Assembly (NCBI GenBank): GCA_023446735.1
Contig: JAEXPQ010000032.1
Coordinates: forward strand, 1 to 13,677
Source of the DNA: Verrucomicrobiota bacterium
Lineage (GTDB): Bacteria; Verrucomicrobiota; Verrucomicrobiia; Opitutales; Opitutaceae
Reading direction: 5' to 3'
DNA: 13,677 nucleotides
Below the pieces are notes generated by a model that worked only from the letters and a program-made list of their open reading frames with translations, was not told where the DNA came from and did not search any database. The position numbers were made by a program, and so were the translations under genes. Positions within the stretch are counted from its first letter, which is position 1. Each line of letters starts with the position of its first letter. Below are positions 6,545-12,973 of this stretch, piece after piece.

Positions 6545-8860
6545 TCAGCCCCCGCGCCGGCCGGACGGGTCCGGCGCTTCCGCCGCGCCGGAATCGCCGC
6601 CGGCCCCCGTCCCCAAGGATTTCTGGATCGCACGGATCAGTCCCTCGTTGGAGTAGGGTTTCCGCAGCAGTCCCCAGCTTGCGCTCACCTCCGGCACATC
6701 CACCCCGCCCGCGTAGCCGGTGCTGAGTACGATCGGCAGGCCCTGCCGCATCGTCTGCAGGCGCCGCGCGAGCTCCACCCCGCCCATCCGGGGCATGACA
6801 ACATCCAACACGGCCACGCGGATCGACTCCCGATTGGCCTCGGCCACCGCGAGCCCCTCCGCGCCGTCGCCCGCGGCGAGCACACGGTACCCGTGCCGCC
6901 GCAAGACCGCCTCGGCCACGTGCCGCACGGCCGCATCGTCCTCGACGAGGAGAATCGTCTCGCCGCCGGCCCGCGCGGGCGGCGCGCTCCGCCCCTCCCC
7001 GCCGCGGTCCGCCACCTCCACGTTCCGTTCGTAGCTCGGCAGGAAGACATGGAACGTCGTGCCGAGACCGACCTCGCTGTACACGCCGAGGAAACCGCCA
7101 TGCTGCTGCACGATGCCCTGCACCACCGAAAGACCGAGCCCGGTGCCCTTGCCGGTCGGCTTCGTGGTGAAAAACGGCTCGAAGATCCGCTCCAGCACCT
7201 CCGGGGGAATGCCCGAGCCGGTATCGGAGACGGAGAGACGCACATGGCGCCCTGGGCGCGCCCACGACCAGGCGCGGACCTGTTCGGGCGAGATGTCGAC
7301 CCGCTCCAGCACCAGCGAGAGGCGGCCGCCGCCGGGCATCGCGTCCCGGGCGTTGACGCAAAGATTGAGGATGACCTGCTCGAGCTGTCCCGGATCTCCG
7401 CGGACAAGGCCGAGCTCGTCCCCCGCCGTGAAGGCGATCTCGATGTGCTCCCCGAGCACCCGCCGGGTCAGGTTGAGGATCGAGCGCGCGAGGTCGGCCG
7501 GGTCGAGCTCCTTGAACTGCAACGTCTGCCGCCGCCCGAGGGCAAGCAGCTGCCGGGTGAGGTCGGCGGCGCGATTCTCCGCCATGTCGATCTCGTTGAC
7601 GAACTGCCGCGCCTCCGCCGAGAGGTACGGATCCTCCGCCAGGAAGGCGACATTGGCCTTCACGATCTGGAGGATGTTGTTGAAATCGTGCGCCACGCCG
7701 CCGGCCAGCTGGCCCATCGACTCGAGCTTCTGCGCGCGCCGCAGCTGCTCCTGCAGTTTCGCCTGCTCGGTGACGTCGCGGACCACGAGCACGACGCCGG
7801 CCAACGCCTGCCGCTCGTCCCGAATCGGAGTCGCCAACGCCGAGACCTGCCGCTCGCTGCCGTCGCCGCGGGTGACGACGGCGCCCTCGAGGCAGGCCAC
7901 CACCCGCCCCGTCGTAAGCACCTGATCGACCGGATTGGTGCGATCGCCCGAGGCCCGCGAAGCCGTGAACTGGAACAGGTCGCGGACGGGGCGCCCCACG
8001 GCAGCCCCGGCCTGCACCCCGGCCAGACTGGCCGCAGCGGGGTTGAGCCGCACAAGGATGCCCGCGGCATCGGCGGCGAACACGGCGTCGCCGATCGAGT
8101 CGAGCGTGATGCCGAGGTCCGCCTCGCTCGCCCGGGCCGCCTGCTCGGCCGCGCGCCGGGCGCGGTTGTCCACCTCGAGCGCACCGTACAGGCGGGCGAT
8201 CCGGACCAGCAGGAGCACGACCAGCAACAACGCGCCGGCCAGTACCGCCGCGGTCGTGGCCAGCGAGGAGCGCACGGTCGCTCCGGTGCGAACCTCGAGA
8301 CGCCGGCTCAGCTCGCGGAGCTCGAACTCGATCTCGTTTTCCAGCCGATCCACATGCTCGAGCGCGAACAGCAGCAACCCGAGCTCGCCCAGTTCTTCCG
8401 CCGGCGCGTCCGGCTGGCCAAGCATCTCCTGATAGGTGACCGCAAGGCTGCTGGTGCCGATCCGCGCCAGCACTCCCTGGCGAGCCAGATGATTGAGGTG
8501 CGCGTCGATCTGCCGGTGCGCGCCCTGCATGCGCTGCCAGGTGTTGCCGATGCGGCTCAACTGCGGCGAGACGATCGCCGCGGCGCCGAGCGCTCCGTGC
8601 AGCCGCTCGACACTGTCGAGGAAGGTTGCGCGGGCCTCGTCCCAGTCGCGCCGGATCGCCTGGATGTCCGCCCGCTCCGACTGGAGAGCGCGCGTGGCGA
8701 TCTGGAGCTGGCGGGCCTCGGCGAGCGCGCTTCGCATCGCCAGCTCGGCCCGGTAGCTCGCCCGCGCCCGCCCGAGCTGGACGGCGGCGTAGGCGGCCGC
8801 CGCGACGAGCACGACCACCGTCGCCAGCGCGAAGAGCGTCACTCGATTGAGCTTCTTCAC
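6545..8860 (-). CDS. Hybrid sensor histidine kinase (PAS, HisKA, HATPase, receiver)
   Basis: Membrane-bound hybrid sensor kinase of 771 aa. TM1 (about 7-28) and TM2 (about 203-221) flank a roughly 170-residue helical periplasmic sensor region. A PAS domain follows (about 245-365, ending VVLVVRDVTEQ). The kinase H-box is GGVAHDFNN with phospho-His391; N-box NLCVNARDAM (499-508), G1 DTGSGI (546-551), F-box IFEPFF and G2 GKGTGLGL (570-577) are intact. A C-terminal receiver domain (about 634-750) has acidic residues LVEDD, phospho-acceptor Asp686 (VLDVVMP), Thr714 and Lys734. No DNA-binding output domain is fused and no response regulator is adjacent. It starts with GTG at 8860, overlapping the stop of the upstream solute-binding protein gene by 4 bases (GTGA), so the two are translationally coupled. 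This implies that the binding protein feeds the sensor region; that is inference. Confidence 0.95.
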   Translation of the reverse strand: MKKLNRVTLFALATVVVLVAAAAYAAVQLGRARASYRAELAMRSALAEARQLQIATRALQSERADIQAIRRDWDEARATFLDSVERLHGALGAAAIVSPQLSRIGNTWQRMQGAHRQIDAHLNHLARQGVLARIGTSSLAVTYQEMLGQPDAPAEELGELGLLLFALEHVDRLENEIEFELRELSRRLEVRTGATVRSSLATTAAVLAGALLLVVLLLVRIARLYGALEVDNRARRAAEQAARASEADLGITLDSIGDAVFAADAAGILVRLNPAAASLAGVQAGAAVGRPVRDLFQFTASRASGDRTNPVDQVLTTGRVVACLEGAVVTRGDGSERQVSALATPIRDERQALAGVVLVVRDVTEQAKLQEQLRRAQKLESMGQLAGGVAHDFNNILQIVKANVAFLAEDPYLSAEARQFVNEIDMAENRAADLTRQLLALGRRQTLQFKELDPADLARSILNLTRRVLGEHIEIAFTAGDELGLVRGDPGQLEQVILNLCVNARDAMPGGGRLSLVLERVDISPEQVRAWSWARPGRHVRLSVSDTGSGIPPEVLERIFEPFFTTKPTGKGTGLGLSVVQGIVQQHGGFLGVYSEVGLGTTFHVFLPSYERNVEVADRGGEGRSAPPARAGGETILLVEDDAAVRHVAEAVLRRHGYRVLAAGDGAEGLAVAEANRESIRVAVLDVVMPRMGGVELARRLQTMRQGLPIVLSTGYAGGVDVPEVSASWGLLRKPYSNEGLIRAIQKSLGTGAGGDSGAAEAPDPSGRRGG

Positions 8861-10257
8861 AGGAAGGCGCGGCTCCCCGCGTCAAGATAGGATTGATACT
8901 TCGCGTGCAGGTCCTGGAAGATCGCCTCGATCGACTCCCCTTGCAGCCGCCGCATCGGCACGGTGAAAAGATGGAACCGCAGGAACTCGTCCTCCGAGGC
9001 CGCCGGATACGGGATGTCCAGCGCCATCGCCTCGCGCACGCCGTTCCACGCGTCGCCAGCCACCTTGTAGTAGTCGGCATCGCCGATCGCCCGCAGGTGG
9101 GCCGGGCGCCGGTAATCGAGGCAGAACCGCCCCGCCCCCTCGGGCTCGAGCGTGAGGTACCGCAGCACCCGCCACGCCTCGGCCCGGCGGGCCGAGTGGC
9201 GGCTGATCGCGTAAGACCATCCGTGCGACAGGATCCCGCCGTGCAAGCGGTCGAGCCCGGGAACCGGCTGGAGCATCAGCTCGGCCGGCGAGACCCCGAG
9301 CTGCTGGTAGACCCCGAGCGTGCCCGCCGCAGAGATGTTGGCGAAGCTCCGCCCGAACGGTAGCGCGTAGAAGGCGGGCTGCCGATGTTGGCCGGTGAAA
9401 CGGAAGCGGAACTGCAGGAGCGCGCGGTATCCTCCAAGCCGGCCGTAGACGACCTCCACGAACCGGTCCAGCTCCCGCGCCACGCGCAGCGCCCCCTCGG
9501 AGGCGAGCTGGGAGCGGCGGCCATCGGCCGAGACGGTCGGCGCGCCGATGCCCAGCGCCAGCGAGGTGTGGATCACCATCCCGGGCCCCATGAACGGATC
9601 GAGCGCGATGTATTCGAGCGTTCCATTCGGATTGGCCTTCGCCACCCACTCGCAGGCGGCCGCGGTGAACTCCGCCCAGTTCGCGAAGCGCCCCGGCACG
9701 GCCAGCCCGAAGCGCGTCAGGAGCCGTTTGTTCGTGAAGAGGAGCGAAGTCGCCCGGGCCGAGGTCGCCGGCAGGCAGAGCAGCGTCTCGCCGGACAGAC
9801 AACGCCGATGGTCGTGCTCGACGAGCAACGCCGCCGGATCCAGTCCGTCCGCACGGGCCAACTCGCCGAGATCGGCCAAGTTCGCCCCGCCCCCGAGCTC
9901 CCGCAGCCAGGCGCTGTTGAGCAGGAAGATGTCGGGCAGCGAACGCTCCTGCACCGCTCCGAGAAGCTTCTCCTTGAGCTCCGCCGTCGAGACCGTGCCC
10001 GCCTCGATGGGAATCGTGGGCAACGCCCGCCCCAGCCGCTCCCACAGGCCGGAGATCGGCATGCCGGGATCGCGCGGCCAGATGCTCCACACCGCCAACG
10101 GGCCGGTCCGCTCCTCGTTGCGGCAGCCGCCCGTGGCCCACGCGAACGTCGCCAGGCTCGTCGCCGCCAGGAAACGCCGCCGCGACAGCCTCCCGGAGGA
10201 AAGGGGGCCCGGGGCCGTCGCTGGACGGGCGGGGGTACGACCAGTCTCGGTGTACAT
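8857..10257 (-). CDS. Tat-exported solute-binding lipoprotein (extracellular solute-binding family 1-like)
   Basis: Exported protein of 466 aa resembling the large sugar-type (family 1) solute-binding proteins. The N-terminal region carries a twin-arginine motif, SRRRFL (25-30), a hydrophobic stretch (about 30-41) and a possible lipobox ending at Cys45 (ATGGC), so it is probably a Tat-exported lipoprotein. Binding-protein features include AELKEKLLGAVQERSLPDIFLLN (about 92-114), TSLLFTNKRLLTRFGL with WAEFTAAACEW (about 170-204), SHGWSYAISRHSARRAEAWRVLRYL (344-368) and a C-terminal helix. No permease or ATPase gene is near; instead the gene overlaps a hybrid histidine kinase gene. That suggests it presents a ligand to the kinase rather than to a transporter. 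The substrate cannot be told from sequence. The ATG at 10257 leaves about 24 residues before the twin-arginine motif, long but acceptable for Tat; a later start is possible. Confidence 0.85.
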   Translation of the reverse strand: MYTETGRTPARPATAPGPLSSGRLSRRRFLAATSLATFAWATGGCRNEERTGPLAVWSIWPRDPGMPISGLWERLGRALPTIPIEAGTVSTAELKEKLLGAVQERSLPDIFLLNSAWLRELGGGANLADLGELARADGLDPAALLVEHDHRRCLSGETLLCLPATSARATSLLFTNKRLLTRFGLAVPGRFANWAEFTAAACEWVAKANPNGTLEYIALDPFMGPGMVIHTSLALGIGAPTVSADGRRSQLASEGALRVARELDRFVEVVYGRLGGYRALLQFRFRFTGQHRQPAFYALPFGRSFANISAAGTLGVYQQLGVSPAELMLQPVPGLDRLHGGILSHGWSYAISRHSARRAEAWRVLRYLTLEPEGAGRFCLDYRRPAHLRAIGDADYYKVAGDAWNGVREAMALDIPYPAASEDEFLRFHLFTVPMRRLQGESIEAIFQDLHAKYQSYLDAGSRAFL

Positions 10258-10279
10258 GGGGCGGGCGCCTTGGGTTTGC

Positions 10280-10314
10280 GTTTACAACGAAGCGAGATTG
10301 CCCGCGGTGTAAAC
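10280..10314. promoter_or_regulatory. Inverted repeat in the divergent binding-protein/trxB promoter region
   Basis: GTTTACA (10280-10286) and TGTAAAC (10308-10314) are perfect reverse complements, separated by 21 bases with centres 28 bases apart. They lie midway in the 113-base divergent spacer, so one bound regulator could control both directions. The arms also resemble -35 elements (TTTACA). No factor is identified. Confidence 0.4.
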
Positions 10315-10370
10315 CGTTGCGGGAACTTTCGCCTTTTCAAGGCCGGCGCGTTGCCGCGGAATCCTGCGCC

Positions 10371-11321
10371 ATGTCCACGCCCGCCTCCCTTGAGAACGTC
10401 GTCATCATCGGCACCGGCTGCGCCGGGCTCACCGCCGCGGTCTACACCGCCCGCGCCGGCCTCGCCCCGCTCGTCCTCGAGGGCTCGCAGCCCGGCGGCC
10501 AGTTGACCACGACGTCGGAGGTCGAGAACTTCCCCGGTTTCGAGCACGGGATCGACGGATACACGCTGACCGACACCATCCGCAAGCAGGCCGCCCGCTT
10601 CGGCGCGCGCTACGAGAGCGGCCTGATCCAGTCGGTCGACTTCTCCGGCCCAACCAAGATCCTCCGCACCGGCGAGCGCGAGATCCGCGCCCGCGCCGTG
10701 ATCATCGCCACCGGCGCCGCCCCGCGCATGATCGGGCTGCCCGAGGAGATGGCGTTCTTCGGCGGCAAGGGCGTCACCACCTGCGCGACCTGCGACGGCG
10801 CGTTCTACCGCAACATGGAGGTCGTGGTCGTCGGCGGCGGCGACTCGGCCTGCGAAGAGGCGTTGTTCCTCACTCGTTTCGCCTCGACGGTCACCCTCAT
10901 CCACCGCCGCGACTCGCTGCGCGCCTCGAAGATCATGCAGCAACGCGTGCTTGAGCACCCGAAGATCAAGATGGCGTGGGACTCGGTCGTCGCCGCGATC
11001 TCGGGCGATGCGCAGGGCTTCGTCACCGGCATCAAGCTCAAGAACGTGAAGACCGGCGCCGTGACCGACCTCGCCTGCAAAGGCATCTTCGTCGCCATCG
11101 GCCACCAGCCCAACACCAAGCCCTTCGCCGGTGCAGTGAAGACCGACGAAAACGGCTACTTCGTCCCCGAAGCCGGCAGCCAAGTCCGCACATCGGTCCC
11201 GGGAGTGTTCGTCGCCGGCGACTGCGCCGACCATGTCTACCGCCAGGCGATTACCGCCGCCGGCATGGGGTGCCAGGCCGCCATTGAGACCGAGCGCTGG
11301 CTGGCAGAGCACGGCGGCTGA
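10371..11321 (+). CDS. trxB: Thioredoxin-disulfide reductase
   Basis: Cytoplasmic FAD enzyme that uses NADPH to reduce thioredoxin; 316 aa, the usual length. The N-terminal FAD loop is VVIIGTGCAGLTAAVYTARAG (10-30), with Cys17 where most homologues have Pro. GGQLTTTSEVENFPGF (42-57) and ATGAAPR (113-119) are typical. The redox-active pair is in CATCDG (Cys138, Cys141). The NADPH-binding part shows VVVVGGGDSACEEA (151-164) and HRRDSLRASK (178-187). The C-terminal FAD motif is VFVAGDCAD (279-287). The frame opens earlier at 10317, but the ATG at 10371 gives the proper MSTPASLENVVIIGTG start. A strong terminator follows. It precedes the fur-suf group and may share its redox theme, but the terminator separates the transcripts. 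Confidence 0.96.
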   Translation: MSTPASLENVVIIGTGCAGLTAAVYTARAGLAPLVLEGSQPGGQLTTTSEVENFPGFEHGIDGYTLTDTIRKQAARFGARYESGLIQSVDFSGPTKILRTGEREIRARAVIIATGAAPRMIGLPEEMAFFGGKGVTTCATCDGAFYRNMEVVVVGGGDSACEEALFLTRFASTVTLIHRRDSLRASKIMQQRVLEHPKIKMAWDSVVAAISGDAQGFVTGIKLKNVKTGAVTDLACKGIFVAIGHQPNTKPFAGAVKTDENGYFVPEAGSQVRTSVPGVFVAGDCADHVYRQAITAAGMGCQAAIETERWLAEHGG

Positions 11322-11352
11322 TCGATCGTTAGCTCCTGACCATGAGGTTTTT

Positions 11353-11376
11353 GGCGGCCTACACGGCCGCCTTTTT
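11353..11376 (+). terminator. Intrinsic terminator of trxB
   Basis: A perfect 7-base-pair stem (11353-11359 with 11365-11371) closes the loop TACAC and is followed by TTTTT (11372-11376). It lies 31 bases past the trxB stop codon. It separates trxB from the fur-like gene, whose promoter must lie between 11377 and 11535. Confidence 0.9.
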
Positions 11377-11462
11377 CGTGTCCTGTTTCGAGCGGACTGC
11401 CTTCGCGTTTGGCCAACTTTCGCGAATCCCGGCACGCGCTGGCTTAAGGCCTGCTCATGGAT

Positions 11463-11477
11463 TTGGAATAATTCTAA
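11463..11477. promoter_or_regulatory. 7-1-7 inverted repeat resembling a Fur/PerR box
   Basis: TTGGAAT-A-ATTCTAA is a 7-1-7 inverted repeat with 6 of 7 paired positions, and its centre GAATAATTC is perfectly symmetric. Known PerR (TTATAAT-N-ATTATAA) and Fur boxes have the same architecture. It lies 58 bases upstream of the Fur-family gene in a short AT-rich island within GC-rich DNA. It is a candidate operator for autoregulation, and perhaps for suf control if transcription continues into sufC. I could not place confident -35 and -10 elements. Confidence 0.5.
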
Positions 11478-11535
11478 GTTCTTCTTGCAACTAAGTCCCA
11501 ATCCAACTCCCTTCCGACGCGTTCAACCGCGCCCA

Positions 11536-12009
11536 ATGTCCACCATCTCCTCCAACGCCGAAGCGCTCAACCAGCGCCTAGCCCACAGCGGCCTCCGCGC
11601 CACGCCGCAGCGGGAGGTGGTTTACGAGGTCCTCTTGGAACGCCGCGACCACCCCACGGCCGACGAACTCTTCGCCCGCGTGAAAGCGAAGATGCCAACG
11701 ATTTCGCTGGCTACCGTCTACAACTGCCTCGAGGCCCTCGTGCAGTGCGACCTCGTCAAGCAGGTCAATTTCGAGCGCGAGCCCACCCGCTACTGCTCGA
11801 ACCTCACCGAGCACGCCCACTTTATCGACACCGCCACCGGCCAGATCATCGACATCGAGATGAGCCCGGCCTACGTCGCCCGCCTGCGCGACGCTCTGCC
11901 GCCGGGTTTCACGATGGAGGATGTCGAACTCAACTTCCGAGGCCGCGCCGCGGCGGAATCGCTCCAAAAACCTACGACCGGCGCCAAACCCGGCCCCATC
12001 CCTGCTTAA
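11536..12009 (+). CDS. Fur family transcriptional regulator lacking the CxxC zinc site
   Basis: DNA-binding metalloregulator-like protein of 157 aa. The winged helix includes GLRATPQREVVYEVL (19-33), HPTADELFARVK (39-50) and the recognition helix TISLATVYNCLEAL (55-68), all typical of Fur/PerR/Irr. The dimerisation half is atypical. Where Fur has HHDHLICLDCG, this protein has TEHAHFIDTATG (91-102): both cysteines of the first CxxC are absent, no second CxxC follows, and the position of E. coli Asp89 is Ala94. His93 and His95 remain. The C-terminus (about 138-157) is a Lys/Pro/Gly-rich tail. Irr and some proteobacterial Fur proteins also lack the CxxC motifs, so function is not excluded, but the signal sensed is uncertain. 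The frame is open from 11233, but ATG 11536 gives the conserved start. It lies 109 bases upstream of sufC, suggesting that it regulates Fe-S cluster assembly. Confidence 0.92.
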   Translation: MSTISSNAEALNQRLAHSGLRATPQREVVYEVLLERRDHPTADELFARVKAKMPTISLATVYNCLEALVQCDLVKQVNFEREPTRYCSNLTEHAHFIDTATGQIIDIEMSPAYVARLRDALPPGFTMEDVELNFRGRAAAESLQKPTTGAKPGPIPA

Positions 12010-12118
12010 GGCCCCGTAAACACTCTCCGCCGCCCGCCCAATCGCCAACCGACCCGCCAACATCGAAAACCTACGCCGTCGGCCCCTCCGCCCCTCTCTT
12101 CCTCATTCCCTTTCCATA
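12010..12118 (+). promoter_or_regulatory. C-rich, G-poor leader between the fur-like gene and sufC
   Basis: This 109-base spacer is about half C and less than one-sixth G. It ends in a pyrimidine run (12092-12115) just before the sufC ATG, and no Shine-Dalgarno motif is present. I see no hairpin with a T run, so read-through from the fur-like gene into sufC is possible. The composition could favour S1-type ribosome loading or Rho binding; neither is shown. Confidence 0.3.
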
Positions 12119-12880
12119 ATGAACGCCCTCGAGATCAAAGACCTCCACGTTAACATCGGCGACAAGCCGATCGTCAAAGGCCTCAGCCTCACCGTCCGCA
12201 AGGGCGAGGTGCACGCCATCATGGGGCCCAACGGCACCGGCAAGAGCACCCTCTCCAAGGCCATCGCCGGCCACCCGGACTACGAGATCACCTCGGGCTC
12301 CGTCCTGCTCGACGGCCGCAACATCCTCGAGATGGAGCCCGACGAGCGCGCCCGCGCCGGCCTCTTCCTCGCCTTCCAGTACCCGTGCGAGATCCCCGGC
12401 GTCTCCATCGCCAACTTCCTCCGCGCCGCCACCCAGTCCCGCCTGCCCGAGGGCGAGGAGGTCGACGCCACCGCGTACTACAAGCGCCTCTACAGCAAGA
12501 TGGACGCCCTCAAGATCGACCGGAAGTTCACCTCCCGCTCGGTCAACGAAGGCTTCTCCGGCGGCGAGAAGAAGCGCTGCGAGATTCTCCAGATGGCGAT
12601 GCTTGAGCCGGCCTATTCCGTCATGGACGAGACCGACTCCGGCCTCGACATCGACGCCCTCAAGATCGTCGCCGAAGGCGTCAACGCCCTCCGTGGGCCG
12701 AAGCTCGGCATCCTTCTCATCACCCATTACCAGCGCCTGCTCGACTACATCGTTCCGGACTTCGTCCATGTCATGTACGACGGCCGCATCGTGAAGAGCG
12801 GCGACAAATCCCTCGCCCTCGAACTCGAAGCCAAGGGCTACGACTGGGTCAAGGAACTCGCCGCGGTGCCGGCCAAGTAG
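12119..12880 (+). CDS. sufC: Fe-S cluster assembly ATPase SufC
   Basis: ABC-type ATPase of the SUF system, 253 aa, working in the cytoplasm as part of the SufB-SufC-SufD scaffold that builds Fe-S clusters. Walker A is GPNGTGKST (36-44). The Q-loop region reads LFLAFQYPCEIPGVS (82-96). The SufC signature is FSGGEKKRCEILQMAMLEP (146-164). Walker B and the catalytic acid are VMDETDSGLD (168-177, Glu171), and the switch His is His203 in LLITHYQRL. No membrane domain is present, as expected. It is followed after 93 bases by sufB. The order sufC-sufB, with sufC first, differs from the sufABCDSE order of E. coli. No Shine-Dalgarno motif precedes the ATG. Confidence 0.97.
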   Translation: MNALEIKDLHVNIGDKPIVKGLSLTVRKGEVHAIMGPNGTGKSTLSKAIAGHPDYEITSGSVLLDGRNILEMEPDERARAGLFLAFQYPCEIPGVSIANFLRAATQSRLPEGEEVDATAYYKRLYSKMDALKIDRKFTSRSVNEGFSGGEKKRCEILQMAMLEPAYSVMDETDSGLDIDALKIVAEGVNALRGPKLGILLITHYQRLLDYIVPDFVHVMYDGRIVKSGDKSLALELEAKGYDWVKELAAVPAK

Positions 12881-12973
12881 GACCGGTTCCAGACCGGCCG
12901 CCTCCGCCGCCGCGGCTTCGTCTCCGCCCTTCAACCTCCACTTTCGACTTCAACTCCGTTCCCAACGGTTCCC

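Noticed and set aside
6335..9080. Very long open frames on both strands over the hybrid kinase (plus 6335-8890, minus 6483-9080)
   Set aside because: Both are low-complexity Arg/Ala/Pro-rich translations overlapping a kinase with all catalytic boxes intact. High GC removes stop codons from the other frames.
11441..11455. Sigma-54-like site (TGGC...TGC with GG and GC ten bases apart)
   Set aside because: Several consensus positions fail and such matches are frequent in GC-rich DNA. No enhancer-binding regulator is nearby.
9717..11501. Long minus-strand frame spanning the binding-protein gene and trxB
   Set aside because: It crosses two well-supported genes and a divergent promoter region, and its composition is that of an out-of-frame translation.
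12071..12934. Minus-strand frame opposite sufC
   Set aside because: sufC has every ABC ATPase motif; the opposite frame is a Gly/Val/Asp-rich antisense shadow.
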